A DNA stretch of 64,000 nt, taken from positions 277,050 through 341,049 of the forward strand of contig QEOQ01000515.1 of assembly GCA_010279815.1 (NCBI GenBank), in the 5' to 3' direction. This document shows positions 46,573-57,542 of this stretch, piece by piece. The DNA comes from Brachionus plicatilis. Lineage: Eukaryota; Rotifera; Eurotatoria; Ploima; Brachionidae. Position numbers and translations under genes: made by a program. Below the pieces are notes generated by a model. It had not been told where the DNA came from and did not search any database. It saw nothing but the letters and a program-made list of their open reading frames with translations. The first letter of the stretch is position 1, and each line of letters begins with the position of its first letter.

Positions 46573-47154
46573 TGCAACATTCAAAGTTGCATCAACTGTT
46601 AAAGTCTGCAAATGATGTGCAAAATCTCTGCAAAATGCACTACGCTCGATTATATTGAAATTTAATTTCTGCTAACTCGAATCAACAAATTGTTTGACAA
46701 ATTTATTGTAGCAAAGAATAGTCACGAACTCATCCAACAAGAGATACAACTCTACGAAAAAAACTCAAACCCTAGATTCAAAACAATTTTCGACATAATT
46801 ATTCAAAACTATAATTAAATCTAAAAAAAATGAAATTTTTGTGCTAAAATTTTTGTTTTCATGTTAATTTTATTCCTTTCTATTTTCTAAATTTTGTAAT
46901 TTTTAATTCGAGAAAATGATAGCAATTTGGCTTTTTTTAAAAAACTAAATTTATCAAATATTCTTTTTTCCATAACGATTTTTTTTTTTCTAAGATGTAA
47001 TTTCAAGCAAGTGGTTGAAAGGGAGGACTAAGTTCCATTCCAAGCAACCTGGGATTCCATTCCAAACTATATTTTAAATAAATAAATAAATAATTTCTGC
47101 TAAACTCTGCAAATTTAGCAGACCTTGATATTTGATGCAACTTTGAATGTTGCA
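46573..47154. mobile_element. TIR element with TGCAACATTCAAAG ends
   Basis: Perfect 23-bp terminal inverted repeats (TGCAACATTCAAAGTTGCAT at 46573; complement ending 47154), continuing imperfectly through GTCTGCAAA. The plus strand has an open stretch with no ATG (TRINKLFDKFIVAKNSHELI...) ending near 46818. A related left end is found at 55897-55985. Confidence 0.75.
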
Positions 47155-47572
47155 TTTTGTTGCATTTACAGAATAAAGTTTAAACCTTTAAAAAAAGTTA
47201 TTTAATTTTTTTACATTTTTTTCTGTAAATGTAAAAAAATTAAATATATTTATCATTTTGTACTGAATTTCACAAAACCAAAAAGGTATTTTTTATCAAA
47301 TATGATAATAAGAATAAAGTAATAATAATCAAGGTAATAAAAATCGAGATAAAAAAAATGGAGATTGGTCAAACTGCCAGGTCAAACAATGTCTTTAAAA
47401 AGCATTTTTTCATGAAATAAAATTAATTTACAAAATTTTACCATTTTTTACAAGTAAAAAAGTAAAAATTTATGTAAATTTTCATAAATTTATCTTATTT
47501 TAGGTAAATTTACGTAAAACCCACGTGTAAAATCAGTACTGTATTTAATTGAGGAAAAAACGTTTAAAATAT

Positions 47573-47825
47573 TTACAAATTGTTTATTTTATTTAATAAA
47601 AGTGGTAAAGGTTTATAAACTGTCTTGAGTTTAATTCTTTTGTTGTTAACATTAAAAACGTCAACTTCATCATTCTCACTCTCATGTTCAGCATCGAATT
47701 CAACATTTGTGTCTTCTATCGGAATCTCGATTAGTTCTGACTCGGTTTGAATCGGCACCTCAACGAGTTCTTGTTCAGGTTGAACAACATTGCTTGCTTC
47801 ACAACTTGCCACAAAGTTGTTTAGC
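47573..47825 (-). pseudogene. Unrecognised acidic ORF, possible terminal exon
   Basis: About 83 codons after a possible splice acceptor at 47826: LNNFVASCEASNVV, an acidic repeat-like part (VEVPIQTESELIEIPIEDTN), then NKRIKLKTVYKPLP and a stop. It reads like protein rather than chance, but no upstream exon or family was recognised. Confidence 0.35.
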
Positions 47826-48059
47826 CTAAATCACTTTTTTTTCCTTGCTATGAAATTTTAAATCTTTTGAACTCATCCTTGAGATGAGTGACTAACATAT
47901 TAGTGTTGTACATTTTAAAATTTTAGAAAAAATTGGCATAAAATATTTTGAACAAAAATTAATTAGTGTGGAAAAAAACTAAATATTTTAGCTATGCAGG
48001 TAAATAATAGCCGAAAAAGATTTGAACATCTAGGACTCTCTTTTAGTAATATTTATAAT

Positions 48060-48540
48060 GCTTTGTATTGTACACCATGTAGTATTTCAATATTTTCGTG
48101 GTTTACTAGGAGTAATTGTGGAACATACTCCATGGTCGAACGAATTAGTACTTTGTGATATAGCGACATCTTTGTCGATATCACTGTGGTGTTCACCACA
48201 GATACTTATCTGTTTATTTATTTATTATGTATGTGAGCGTTAAGTTACTTATGATATTTATATATTTTATTTTTGTACTAATTATTTTTGCATGTTCGAG
48301 TAGTTATATGACTCTCGATAAAATAAAGATATAAATAGAGAGGGGAGAAGCGAATGGGGGGATCCCGTTTTCTTTTGGCTTAAGCTTAAAATAAAGATTT
48401 TGAAAAGAAAAAAAAAAGCTTTTCTTTAACTGGACTTTTTAGCAACTTCACAATCACTGGAGTTAATTAACTTAACCATGAGCGTTTAAGTTATGAAGGA
48501 TCATAAATACATGTTCCAATACGTCTAACGAGAGAGATCG
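48060..48540 (+). mobile_element. LTR-like promoter and polyadenylation block
   Basis: Less AT-rich than its surroundings, with a TATA box TATAAATAG (48330-48338), a G-rich segment after it, AATAAAG (48390), and a CACTGG-AACCATGAGCGTT segment further on that resembles an element leader. This is the layout of a solo LTR. Boundaries and target duplication could not be fixed. Confidence 0.4.
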
Positions 48541-48724
48541 AATAGACGGGCCCAAGGGTACTAATAAACATTACAGTACTTTGTAGACGTTTATTAGTCG
48601 TTCGGTGCTCAACGACCATTTTTTAAACGTGAGACACTTAATAATATTCAAAAGTTTAAACGACTTTTCTCTTACTAGTTCGGTTTTGTTTGGTTCAGAT
48701 GCAGAGTTGTTTAAATTATAAAGA

Positions 48725-50227
48725 TATAAAGATACTAATGAAGACAAATGTTTTGATTTTAAATGTGCTATTAAAATTTAGGGGGACTTGAAATTTTATT
48801 TGATAAACTTTTTTAAAATTTTTTTATTTTTTTTTATGAATTTTGTCAAGTGTCAAATAATAAAAAATAAAATATTTAATTTTATACTATTTTTTTTCAT
48901 TTTCATCATCGTTTAATTTCAATTTAATTTAATAAAAAAATGGTGTATTTTTTTGTCTTTTAATAAAAATTTTCTTACAATTTTTAAAAAGCATGAAAAA
49001 ACTGAGATGTGTTAAATTATTTAAAAAAATTTTTTTTTAATTATTGTTTTAATACAATAATCTTAAAATTTTATTCTTTTTATGCAAATAAAAACTTTAA
49101 AAAAAAAATTAAAATTTTGTATTATTCACCATTTTTGTTTGTAAATATTTACAGCTCTGTTCAGATGCAGAGTTGTTTAAAAGTCTCAAAAAAAACTAAA
49201 ATTTGTCTAGATAAAAATTTGCGTTGACACACAAATAATCTTTATCTTTCAAGAAAGTTTTTTACATCATTATGTTCAAAATTTGAATAGCCAAATTAAA
49301 ACAGTTGAAACAAGGTAGAATAAAATAAATTAAAGAGTTTCTGAGTTGTCGATTTTGGAAAACATGTTACGAACGTGAGAGCATAGTCAAAGTAAGGAAG
49401 AGATAGAATAGATTTTTAATTGAAAAATTTTTTCTATCTATTAGAAATTTTAATTCAAAACATATTTTAAAAGATTTGGTTGTTAAATGAAACCCGCTTT
49501 GTTTTGTAAAGTTAAGTTTTTTGAACTAAGGGTTCAAACGATGACATGGTTTAGATGGTATTCTAATGTCTACGTTTATCTTTGAATACAAAATTAAAAC
49601 AAATGATGTTGATGTCAAAAAAAAATATTGTTATTTTTCTATGATTAAATTTTTTAAGATATGTAATTTTTCTTCAATCAAAATTCAACTTTTTTTCTCT
49701 AATTAATCATTTTCATTAAATCTGGAATTTTTTTTTTCATAAGTCCAGACTTGGACTTTTTTTTGAGACTTTTAAACAACTCTGCATCTGAACAGAGCTG
49801 TAAATATTTACAAACAAAAATGGTGAATAATACAAAATTTTAATTTTTTTTTTAAAGTTTTTATTTGCATAAAAAGAATAAAATTTTAAGATTATTGTAT
49901 TAAAACAATAATTAAAAAAAAATTTTTTTAAATAATTTAACACATCTCAGTTTTTTCATGCTTTTTAAAAATTGTAAGAAAATTTTTATTAAAAGACAAA
50001 AAAATACACCATTTTTTTATTAAATTAAATTGAAATTAAACGATGATGAAAATGAAAAAAAATAGTATAAAATTAAATATTTTATTTTTTATTATTTGAC
50101 ACTTGACAAAATTCATAAAAAAAAATAAAAAAATTTTAAAAAAGTTTATCAAATAAAATTTCAGCCCCCCTAAATTTTAATAGCACATTTAAAATCAAAA
50201 CATTTGTCTTCATTAGTGTCTTTATAA
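48725..50227. repeat. Inverted duplication, 471-bp arms, copying the 3' end of the PP1-subunit gene
   Basis: 48725-49195 and 49757-50227 are complementary over their whole length with very few mismatches (for example GATACT against GACACT). The right arm contains the last 16 codons and the 3' UTR of the minus-strand gene 50170-50778; the left arm repeats them in plus orientation (DTNEDKCFDFKCAIKI and stop). The loop is 561 bp. Confidence 0.93.
49168..49784. mobile_element. hAT-like ends at the core of the inverted duplication
   Basis: CAGAGTTGTTTAAAAGTC at 49168 and its exact complement ending at 49784 are the same ends as the element at 26855-27494. The flanks are TTCAGATG at the left and its complement CATCTGAA at the right, so they are inverted, not a normal direct duplication. 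A third TTCAGATG-CAGAGTTGTTTAAA stands at 48694-48715. Confidence 0.65.
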
Positions 50228-50778
50228 ACATCCATTCCAATTTGATGGCATACAATTAATTGAAATTTTTTGTTTATATCTATCAATTGATTAATATCCT
50301 GAATGAAAAACTCATGCGTTTTTATAACAGTATTTGGAGACGACTTTAAAATTTTGGAATTTTTCTGCATAGTCAACTGATACTTCCATGTCTTCCAGTC
50401 ATCCACACTCCATATTACATAGACCAAGTCGAGCTGTTTGTCTTTGACAACTATTTGGTCTCGGTGTTTGAAAAAATTCACAAATTTTTTAGTCGCCTTT
50501 TTAGGCTCAGCTTGGTCGCTCTCGTTAAGGGTCAGTATTATGCCCCGCACTGAGTTTTGGTTGTATATTTCAGCCGAATTTAAACAAATACCATTTTGAA
50601 CCAATTTTAGGTAGTTTGCATCTGCTTTTAGGCAAAAATTTTTCACTAACATTTTGTCTGAATAGTCATTTTTTGTTGCTTTGAATATTGGCTGCAAATT
50701 GTGGATAGAATTGAATCTTATTTCGTGTATTAGTTCCAAATCCATGCCGAGATAATCAGCGAACATAACATGCTTCAT
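50170..50778 (-). CDS. Protein phosphatase 1 regulatory subunit 3-like, CBM21 protein
   Basis: 202 residues, one exon. Family members tether PP1 to glycogen and stimulate glycogen synthase. The start is the ATG at 50778; farther upstream the frame has only a GTG and then a stop. Residues 2-6 (KHVMF) form an RVxF-type PP1-docking motif followed by ADYLGMDLE, the usual PPP1R3 context. The CBM21-like domain fills the C-terminal half: VNFFKHRDQIVV, YVIWSVDDWKTW, THEFFIQDI and a terminal YKDTNEDKCFDF matching the family YWDNN-type glycogen-binding end. It is shorter than vertebrate members (about 280-320 residues or more) and lacks the N-terminal tail. Its last codons are inside the right arm of a large inverted duplication. 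Confidence 0.8.
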   Translation of the reverse strand: MKHVMFADYLGMDLELIHEIRFNSIHNLQPIFKATKNDYSDKMLVKNFCLKADANYLKLVQNGICLNSAEIYNQNSVRGIILTLNESDQAEPKKATKKFVNFFKHRDQIVVKDKQLDLVYVIWSVDDWKTWKYQLTMQKNSKILKSSPNTVIKTHEFFIQDINQLIDINKKFQLIVCHQIGMDVYKDTNEDKCFDFKCAIKI

Positions 50779-51184
50779 TTTTTGTTTGGCTTTAAAAAGT
50801 GATACTTTTTGCACATTTCAAAAGCTTGACTAAAGACAAAAAGTGATTGAAAGCATGTCACTTTTTACCTGGTCAATACTTGCTAGATATGTCTAGATTA
50901 TTGAGTCCAATTAATTAGAAAGTCAATAGCCTAACTTCTTGTCATTAGGTGTTTGATATTTTTTATTGTTAATTATCGTTTTAAGCTATTTTGCTTTGAA
51001 TCATTCAAGGCTTGAATAAATTGTAGAGAAAAATGCATGCAACACTCACTCTAAGGTAAAAATTCACTCCAAGGCACATGTTTATTTTCTAGCTCTAATG
51101 ATTTTAAAATAAACCAAACAAACAGATAAGATCATGAAAAAAATGTTTTTGTTTGATTTCCGCAACTTTCCGCGGAATTCCGTA

Positions 51185-51960
51185 AAAAAATATTTTTTAA
51201 TTTTTATTTATTATTATTATTAATTCATATTAACGCCAATTCTGGCGATGTCAAAAAAAAAAAAAAAAGTAAGAAAAAAATAAAACAAAATAAAAATCAT
51301 ATGTTTAGTTTTTTTTTGTCTAATTTTCCATAATTTAGATAATAAATTACATATACCAAATAATGAAGATAATTCAAATAATTATTCATAAAAAATAAGT
51401 AAAAATAAAAAGTTGATTTGTTTGGTTTTGTTTTTTTGTTTTTATTTTCCCATCGGGTTCTTTCTTTTTTGTTTCAGAAAGCCTTGATTAACAAATTTAG
51501 GAGTAGTTTTCCGTTTTGTACTTTGTCCATTATCATTCTAAAGCAGGTTCTTATCGATTCACTCACTCCATTTTTTGCCAGCTCTTTTTTTTCTTCTTCT
51601 ATTTCCTTGATTGCTTTTTTTATTATTACAACGTCTATCCTGTCTTGTGTTTTTAGCGCTTCCTTTATCTCATTTATGTATTTGTTATTGAATTTGTTAT
51701 CTAGTAAGCTTTTATTTTCGATAGATTGGAGAAGTGCATTTGTGAATTGGTTCTCGAGTAATCTTTTCGCAAATTTCAACTTGATTTTATTAATTTTCAA
51801 TTCAGTCGGTTCGATGTCTAGGACGTAGAGTAAATTTGTGGTTCGAGTTCTTTTGTTGACTCCAATCATTCTTTTAATCATTATCCCTTCCATAGTTTTT
51901 ATCTTTTTCATATCTGTCTTATTTACATAACAGTTTTCAGCGCCTTAGTACATGATTGGT
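51185..51960 (-). mobile_element. 5'-truncated LINE, reverse-transcriptase C-terminus and 3' tail
   Basis: Minus-strand frame 51474-51911 (continuing upstream as GAENCYVNKTD to about 51950, then a stop) reads MEGIMIKRMIGVNKRTRTTN, LLYVLDIEPTELKINKIKLK, typical of the C-terminal end of non-LTR reverse transcriptases. About 220 bp further in the same direction is the 3' tail: a CATCGCCA...TGGCGTT stem-loop (51234-51247) and an AAT microsatellite. Not functional. Confidence 0.8.
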
Positions 51961-53806
51961 CTAATGAAATTTTTTTAATATCAATCAAATAAAAATTGTT
52001 CCAAGCCAATTCAATTTTGTGTTTCAGTGGAAATTTTAATTAGTCAAAAAGCAGTTTGAAAATTAAAAATAAAAAATATTGTCTATGATTCAAATAATTT
52101 TGGTTCGATCAGTGTAATTTTTCATTTATGTCATTAAGGAATAAAATTTTGGAAATTTAACTAATTAATTTTCAAAATAGAAATTATAATTTTAATTTTA
52201 TAATTTCAAGTTTGGTCAATAGACTAGTGCTTTTGCCACAATAGACTGATTAGCACTTTATTTATTTAATTAAAACAATTAAAATAATATTTTTGACTAG
52301 TAATTAGATTATTCGAAAAAATTAAACATTGAATTAAATTTAAAAAAAAATTACATTATCAATTTAAATCAAATTAATGTTCGTGATTCTTAATTTTTTG
52401 AGAAACTAAAAATTTCCCCAAAATTAAAAATATTCAAGATTTTTGAATGTTAAATTGATTAAGAAAAAATACAGAAATAGATCTGTAGAGATAAAATATT
52501 TTTGTGAATTTTGTGAATGAGATAAAATATTTAGACTATATGTCGATTTTTAAAATAACAAAATAAATATTGAATGCAGCCATTTTAAAAAGGCTTTGAT
52601 AAATTTTGTACAAAGATGAAATATGTAAACAGCATGTCTCAAATTATTTTAGCTTTGTACTGTGACTATTAAAAATTTAATGAAGATACTAAAAAATAAA
52701 ATGCAAAAAAATTTCTCAAAAATTTTTTTTCTTAAATGATTTTTAATTAAGAAAATCATGGAATACAAAATGAGATTTTTATTAATCTTTAGCAAAATTT
52801 CTTAGATTAAAATTACCAAAAAATTTTAAATAATATTTTTTTTATTCGGAATAATATCTTTTCAAAATATAAAAATTTTCCTACATTAAAAAAAAAATAA
52901 AAAATTTTCTGGTAAGAAATGTCATGAAAATGTCTTAATCACAAATTGATTAATCGATCTTGGAATAACAGGTTTTTTCAACCTTATTAGATTTTGTCAT
53001 TGGTTCAATTATTAACTAATTAATATTTCTTAAATATAATAATAATAAATTGAAAGCATATTATTTAGTAATTTTGAAATATTTTCTTTTATTTAAACTT
53101 TAAATTTCTTTTTTAGCAAGAAAAAAATTTAAAAATTAATATTTTTGTTTATTTTATTAAGCTTATAATTAGTGATATAATCAATATAAATTATAGCAAA
53201 CAATGAAAAAAATAAAAATTTTCCAAAACCAAAACTATTATGAACTTTGTTTTTTTTTTAAATTAAAAATTATTATTTGTTTCGAATTACAATATTTTTA
53301 ATAAAATATTTTTAATATAAAGACAAATAAAAATTTGGTTTTTTTTTGAAAAATATTTTTGAAGTTAAATTGGTAAAATTTTTCACATAGTTTTTCACTG
53401 CAATAAATTTGTAGAAAATAAGTTCATGATGTTTGCTTTTGATATTTAAGTTTCATTATTGAAAAAGAATTTTTTTAAATTTCAATCAATTTATTAATTG
53501 TCTATAAATTAAAATTTTTTTTTCGATAAAATTTTACTTTATTTATCATATAACAAATAAAACAATTAAAATGTGAAAATTAGTCAACAAAAAAAAAAAA
53601 AATATTATTTAAAATCTAGTCCATGTCGCTTTAAATTAAATAAAAAAATGTACCCCTTCCTAAATAAAAAATGATCTGTTTTTTAGATAACTAAATTTTA
53701 TTTAAAAAAAAATTTAAATTGAAAAATAATTAAAATAATTTTCAAACTATGGATACTAGAATTTTATCTCTGATCTGAAAAAAGAATAATTTTGACAAAA
53801 TTTAAC
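51961..53806. other. Intergenic spacer
   Basis: AT-rich. It must carry the promoter of the BTB gene. No further feature seen. Confidence 0.5.
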
Positions 53807-54832
53807 ATGAAATTAAAAAAATACTCACTCAAACCAAACGAAGCAGAATTCACAGACTTTCTGGTATTTAGTCCATTTTCAAGCAAGCTCTCATGGCTAG
53901 ACAATCTACCTGGTATTTTCAATCTGAACCGAAAATTAAATGACGGCCAAAATCTAAAATCTGACCCAAGCGAATTTTCTCTTTACTCAAGTCGACTCAG
54001 CAAAATAAGCTCTATGCTAAGTCGCCGGTTGTTGGAAAAAATAAGCTCTCGTTCCAACGATTTTAACTCTCAGTTGGAAAGTTCACTGATACAAGAATTG
54101 AGCCTGAGCCAAAGTGAGCCAGAAGCGATGCAAGTCCTGTGCAAAATGTGGCTGAATGTCCGCTACTGCGACTTAATCATTCTCTCCAATGGACGCGAAT
54201 TCCTTGCCCATCGGATCGCCTTGGCCCTCTTCAGTCCAAAGTACAAAGCTTACTTTGAATCAAAGCAGGAATTTGTTACCAGAATACAGCTCAGTCAGCA
54301 CCATCCAAAGACCATAGGCACAGTCCTTAGCTTCATTTATAAATCAGAGGCGGATTTAAGCATCAAAACTGTTGAGGACATTATCGAGTGCACCATTGAG
54401 CTAGATGTCAAATCACTGTTGGATGTGTGTGAAAATTTTCTGGCCACTTTGGACAAAAAATGCTGCCTCCAAGCTCTTCAAATTGCCAAAAAGTTCAAGT
54501 TTAAGCAAGCTTATTTCAAAATTTATTGGCAATTAAGCTCCAATTTTGATCAGTGTATAAAGCAAAGTTTTTTTTTGCGCCTAAATTCAAGCTTGTTGAT
54601 TGAGGTACTAGGCGATGAGGGCAGCCGCAATGAGGCTCTTTTGTTCAAAAGAGTGCTAGCTTGGATCTACATGAACAAAGATCGGTACACAAACGAACGG
54701 CTTGTGGCCATCTTGGAAAAAATAAACTTTAGTAAAATAGATATAAATGATTTTGATGCCATTATTAATGAGAACTCGTTTGTTCTGCAAATACCTGAGT
54801 GCTTGAGTTTATTTAAGAGATTTATTAAGTAA
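53807..54832 (+). CDS. BTB/POZ-BACK domain protein
   Basis: 341 residues, single exon; start at the ATG of MKLKKYSLKPNEAEF. The first 110 residues are Ser- and Leu-rich with no recognised domain. A BTB/POZ fold follows (about 115-210): CDLIILSNGREFLAHRIALA, FSPKYKAYFES, TIGTVLSFIYKSEADLS, DIIECTIELDVKSLLDVCE. After it a BACK-like helical region (about 215-340) runs LQALQIAKKFKFKQAYFKIY to the stop, without Kelch repeats. Proteins of this type usually dimerise and serve as CUL3 substrate adaptors; the missing substrate-binding repeats leave the target unknown. Confidence 0.8.
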   Translation: MKLKKYSLKPNEAEFTDFLVFSPFSSKLSWLDNLPGIFNLNRKLNDGQNLKSDPSEFSLYSSRLSKISSMLSRRLLEKISSRSNDFNSQLESSLIQELSLSQSEPEAMQVLCKMWLNVRYCDLIILSNGREFLAHRIALALFSPKYKAYFESKQEFVTRIQLSQHHPKTIGTVLSFIYKSEADLSIKTVEDIIECTIELDVKSLLDVCENFLATLDKKCCLQALQIAKKFKFKQAYFKIYWQLSSNFDQCIKQSFFLRLNSSLLIEVLGDEGSRNEALLFKRVLAWIYMNKDRYTNERLVAILEKINFSKIDINDFDAIINENSFVLQIPECLSLFKRFIK

Positions 54833-55074
54833 AAAAAAAATTGAATAGAAATGGCAAAATGAAGAGGACAATCAAAAATTATTTGAAAAAATGTTTTAAG
54901 TATTTTAAATTTTTTAATTAAATTCTGAAAAATTTTTACAGGAAGTATTCAATGTTTGACATTATTTTTATACAATATTTATTAAAAAAAGCTCAGAATT
55001 AATAAAATTACGTTATTTTACGTAATTTTTACGAATACTTGTGAAAAAATTCTTTGTAAAGAAAGTGTAGGGTA

Positions 55075-55442
55075 TTGTGAATTTCAAAAAAAAATTAAAC
55101 AAAAATTCTTCATTTTTTAATAAATAAAAATTAAAGTTAATAAAAAATATTAGAAAAAATACCGCAATATAGTGTTACATACTTTATTGCACCTTTTTAA
55201 CCTAAAATAATTTTTCTCATGTAAAAAATGACAAAAAATAACAAATCAATAAGATTTTTATAGATTATTGATTTGATTTCTTAAAAAATAAAGAGAATAA
55301 AAATTTTATTTAAGGTAAAAAAGGTGCAACAAAGTATGTTGCATTATATTGCACTGTTTTTTCTAATATTTTTTATTAACTTTAACTTTAATTTATTAAA
55401 AAATGAAGAATTTTTGTTTAAATTGTTTTTGAAATTCACAAA
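55075..55442. repeat. Foldback element, about 150-bp arms
   Basis: Arms 55075-55205 and 55312-55442 are imperfect complements (GTGCAATAAAGTATGTAACA-type text against GGTGCAACAAAGTATGTTGC). The palindrome extends inward to a small central hairpin, AAATCAATAA/TTATTGATTT (55243-55276). It is flanked by ACGTAAT-rich sequence. No ORF. Confidence 0.75.
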
Positions 55443-55896
55443 ACCGATGTGTATTAACGTAATTTTACATTAAATATTGAATTTTTTTTTCAAAAAATTT
55501 TTCAAGAATTTCTACTGCAAAAAAAGGGTTTGAGTCAAAAAAATATAAAGTCCCAACAGTTTTTAATGAAGCTGGAATAATTTTTAGAATTTTTTTACCT
55601 ATACATACTAAATTTACACAAAATTACACTAGGTTTTTTTTTTAATTCACAAGTCGTGATTCAAATTTTTGTTCAGCAAAGTCAAGTCAATTATTAAGCT
55701 TTTTTTTATTTTTTTGGCTCTGACTAAAAAAACATTTTGGATCAGACCATTTTTGGTAAATATTGGTAAGATTTTTTAATAAAATTTAAATAATTAATTT
55801 TGAAAAAAATGCTAAAATTATCTTTTGTCAAATTAAGTACAAAAGAACAGAACAGAATAAAAAAAATATTTTTCTAGAGGTTCAAAATAAGTTCTG

Positions 55897-55990
55897 TCCA
55901 TGCAACATACATAGTTGAATCAATTGTCCAAGTCTGCTAATGATGTTCAAAATTTCTACAAATGCTCGAATAAATAAAATTAAATTTCTC
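55897..55990. repeat. Relative of the TGCAACATT TIR element
   Basis: About 90 bp similar to the left end of the element at 46573-47154 (TGCAACAT...GTTGAATCAA, then AAGTCTGC.AATGATGT.CAAAAT). The minus-strand open frame beside it (55994-56218) ends FMATLINEFW and begins KAIYLDPK; I read it as element debris. Confidence 0.5.
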
Positions 55991-57214
55991 TTTTTACCAG
56001 AATTCGTTTATTAATGTAGCCATAAATGTTGCAGTTTTTTTACTGAACCAATGTTGAACTTCTAGAAAAAATTCTTTTAATTTTTTATCATTTTCTACTG
56101 TTTTTAATTTGTGCTGAATTTCAACATAATTAAAAACAAAACCAAATTTTATTGAATAAAGATTTTTTATTTTGTACTGTATTATATTTATTTTAGGGTC
56201 TAAATAAATGGCTTTCAATATTTTTATTTAAAAAGACAGAATTTGATCATTTAATTAAAGTCTAACATCCAATTTTAAGGTTTACATAAAGAAAATATTT
56301 ATTTGGTAAAATAGTGTAATTTTTGTTGTGGATTTTAGAGGGAAAGTAATATTTTAATCAAAATTCATTTTAAAAATTTGATCAAAACATTTTAAATGCG
56401 CAATTAAATTTCAATTCATTTTTTACAAATTACAATCTTTTTTTTTATTACGATCAAATTACATACTTTTTCGAAAATTTATAAATCTGCGACCAAATTT
56501 AATTTTGAAAATTTGATCAGAACATTTTACTTTGCCATTTTAGACCAAAATGAAAAAATACAATAACCTTTTTTCTGTAGTTCCAAAATCTTTCTGTATA
56601 TTATGTCATCTCATTGTTTGAATGTAGTTTTTATATAATTGAATTTTTTCAATTTGGTCTAAAAATAACAATAAAAATTAGTTTTATTTTAGAATTTTAT
56701 TTTATTATTAAAAATTTTAAAACAGCCATTTTAAAAATTATTTTAAATTATAGACTTCAATTTGCCAAAAAAATTTTTTTTTTTGATTTTTTAATTTTTT
56801 CTTTTTTAAAGGATGTATTTTGATGAGCATAAAAAGTCAAGTGTTCATACTAGATCAAAAAGCGTCGCTGTTTATAACACTCATAGCGACTATGAGTAAA
56901 TCAATCTCAAATTAATCATGTAATCTCTATATAATAATTTTATTTTTATTTTAAAAATTAGTTGATAAATAATTTAGTTTGATTAAATAAATAAATTAGT
57001 CATTAAATCTTTTGATCTTTTTTTTGAATTCTAATTGTTCAAAAAAAAATTGATATGATAAATTAATATGAGATATTTAGAGACCTTTCTTTCCAATAAA
57101 TTGAGAAAAAAAATTTAAAGCGTGTGCTGCTAGGCATCAAATTTCATTAATATAACCATAGCGGCCCGGTATCACTCCAGAGATAAATGATTAATTTTTA
57201 ATTAGATTCGAGAA

Positions 57215-57222
57215 TATAAAAG
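57215..57222 (+). promoter_or_regulatory. TATA box of peptide gene 2
   Basis: TATAAAAG 33 bp before the ATG at 57255. The same spacing with TATAAGAG is kept in the paralogue (60417-60424), and the whole leader is conserved, which supports short 5' UTRs and the chosen starts. Confidence 0.65.
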
Positions 57223-57254
57223 CTAGTATTTTTTCAATTTTTAATCATTTAAAA

Positions 57255-57542
57255 ATGAAGGCTTATAAAATGGTGATTATTTTTTTTGTAATTTTCAAAC
57301 TAAGTTCTTGCTACGACTACTTTCTAAAACAACCGAGTAATTACGATGATATGAACATACTACGAGATTTGTTGATAGAAAAAATAAAAACCAAAACGAT
57401 TCAAAACAAACAAACAGAATCGATGGAGAAAAATGTTGGGTTCTTCAAAATTAGGCCTTACTATGAGAAAATTTTGCTTTCAAATGGTGATCAATATCTT
57501 GTTCCAAGAGATCATAACAAAAACCATTATTTTGTGGGTTAA
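57255..57542 (+). CDS. Secreted amidated-peptide precursor, family member 2
   Basis: 95 residues, one exon. Signal peptide MKAYKMVIIFFVIFKLSSC, then YDYFLKQPSNYDDMN, a Lys-rich helical spacer, and a C-terminal block VGFFKIRPYYEKILLSNGDQ followed by YLVPRDHNKNHYFVG and stop. The terminal Gly suggests amidation. Unlike the precursor at 10956 there is no dibasic site; processing would need single basic residues (for example after MEK or VPR). The last 34 residues align with the 33-residue end of that precursor, so the whole block may be the mature peptide. AATAAA at about 57569. Function unknown; neuropeptide or hormone is inference. Confidence 0.8.
   Translation: MKAYKMVIIFFVIFKLSSCYDYFLKQPSNYDDMNILRDLLIEKIKTKTIQNKQTESMEKNVGFFKIRPYYEKILLSNGDQYLVPRDHNKNHYFVG

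Noticed and set aside
49009..49943. Two near-identical 70-residue ORFs on opposite strands
   Set aside because: Both lie in the arms of the 471-bp inverted duplication, in 3' UTR sequence; low-complexity Phe/Lys/Asn-rich translation.
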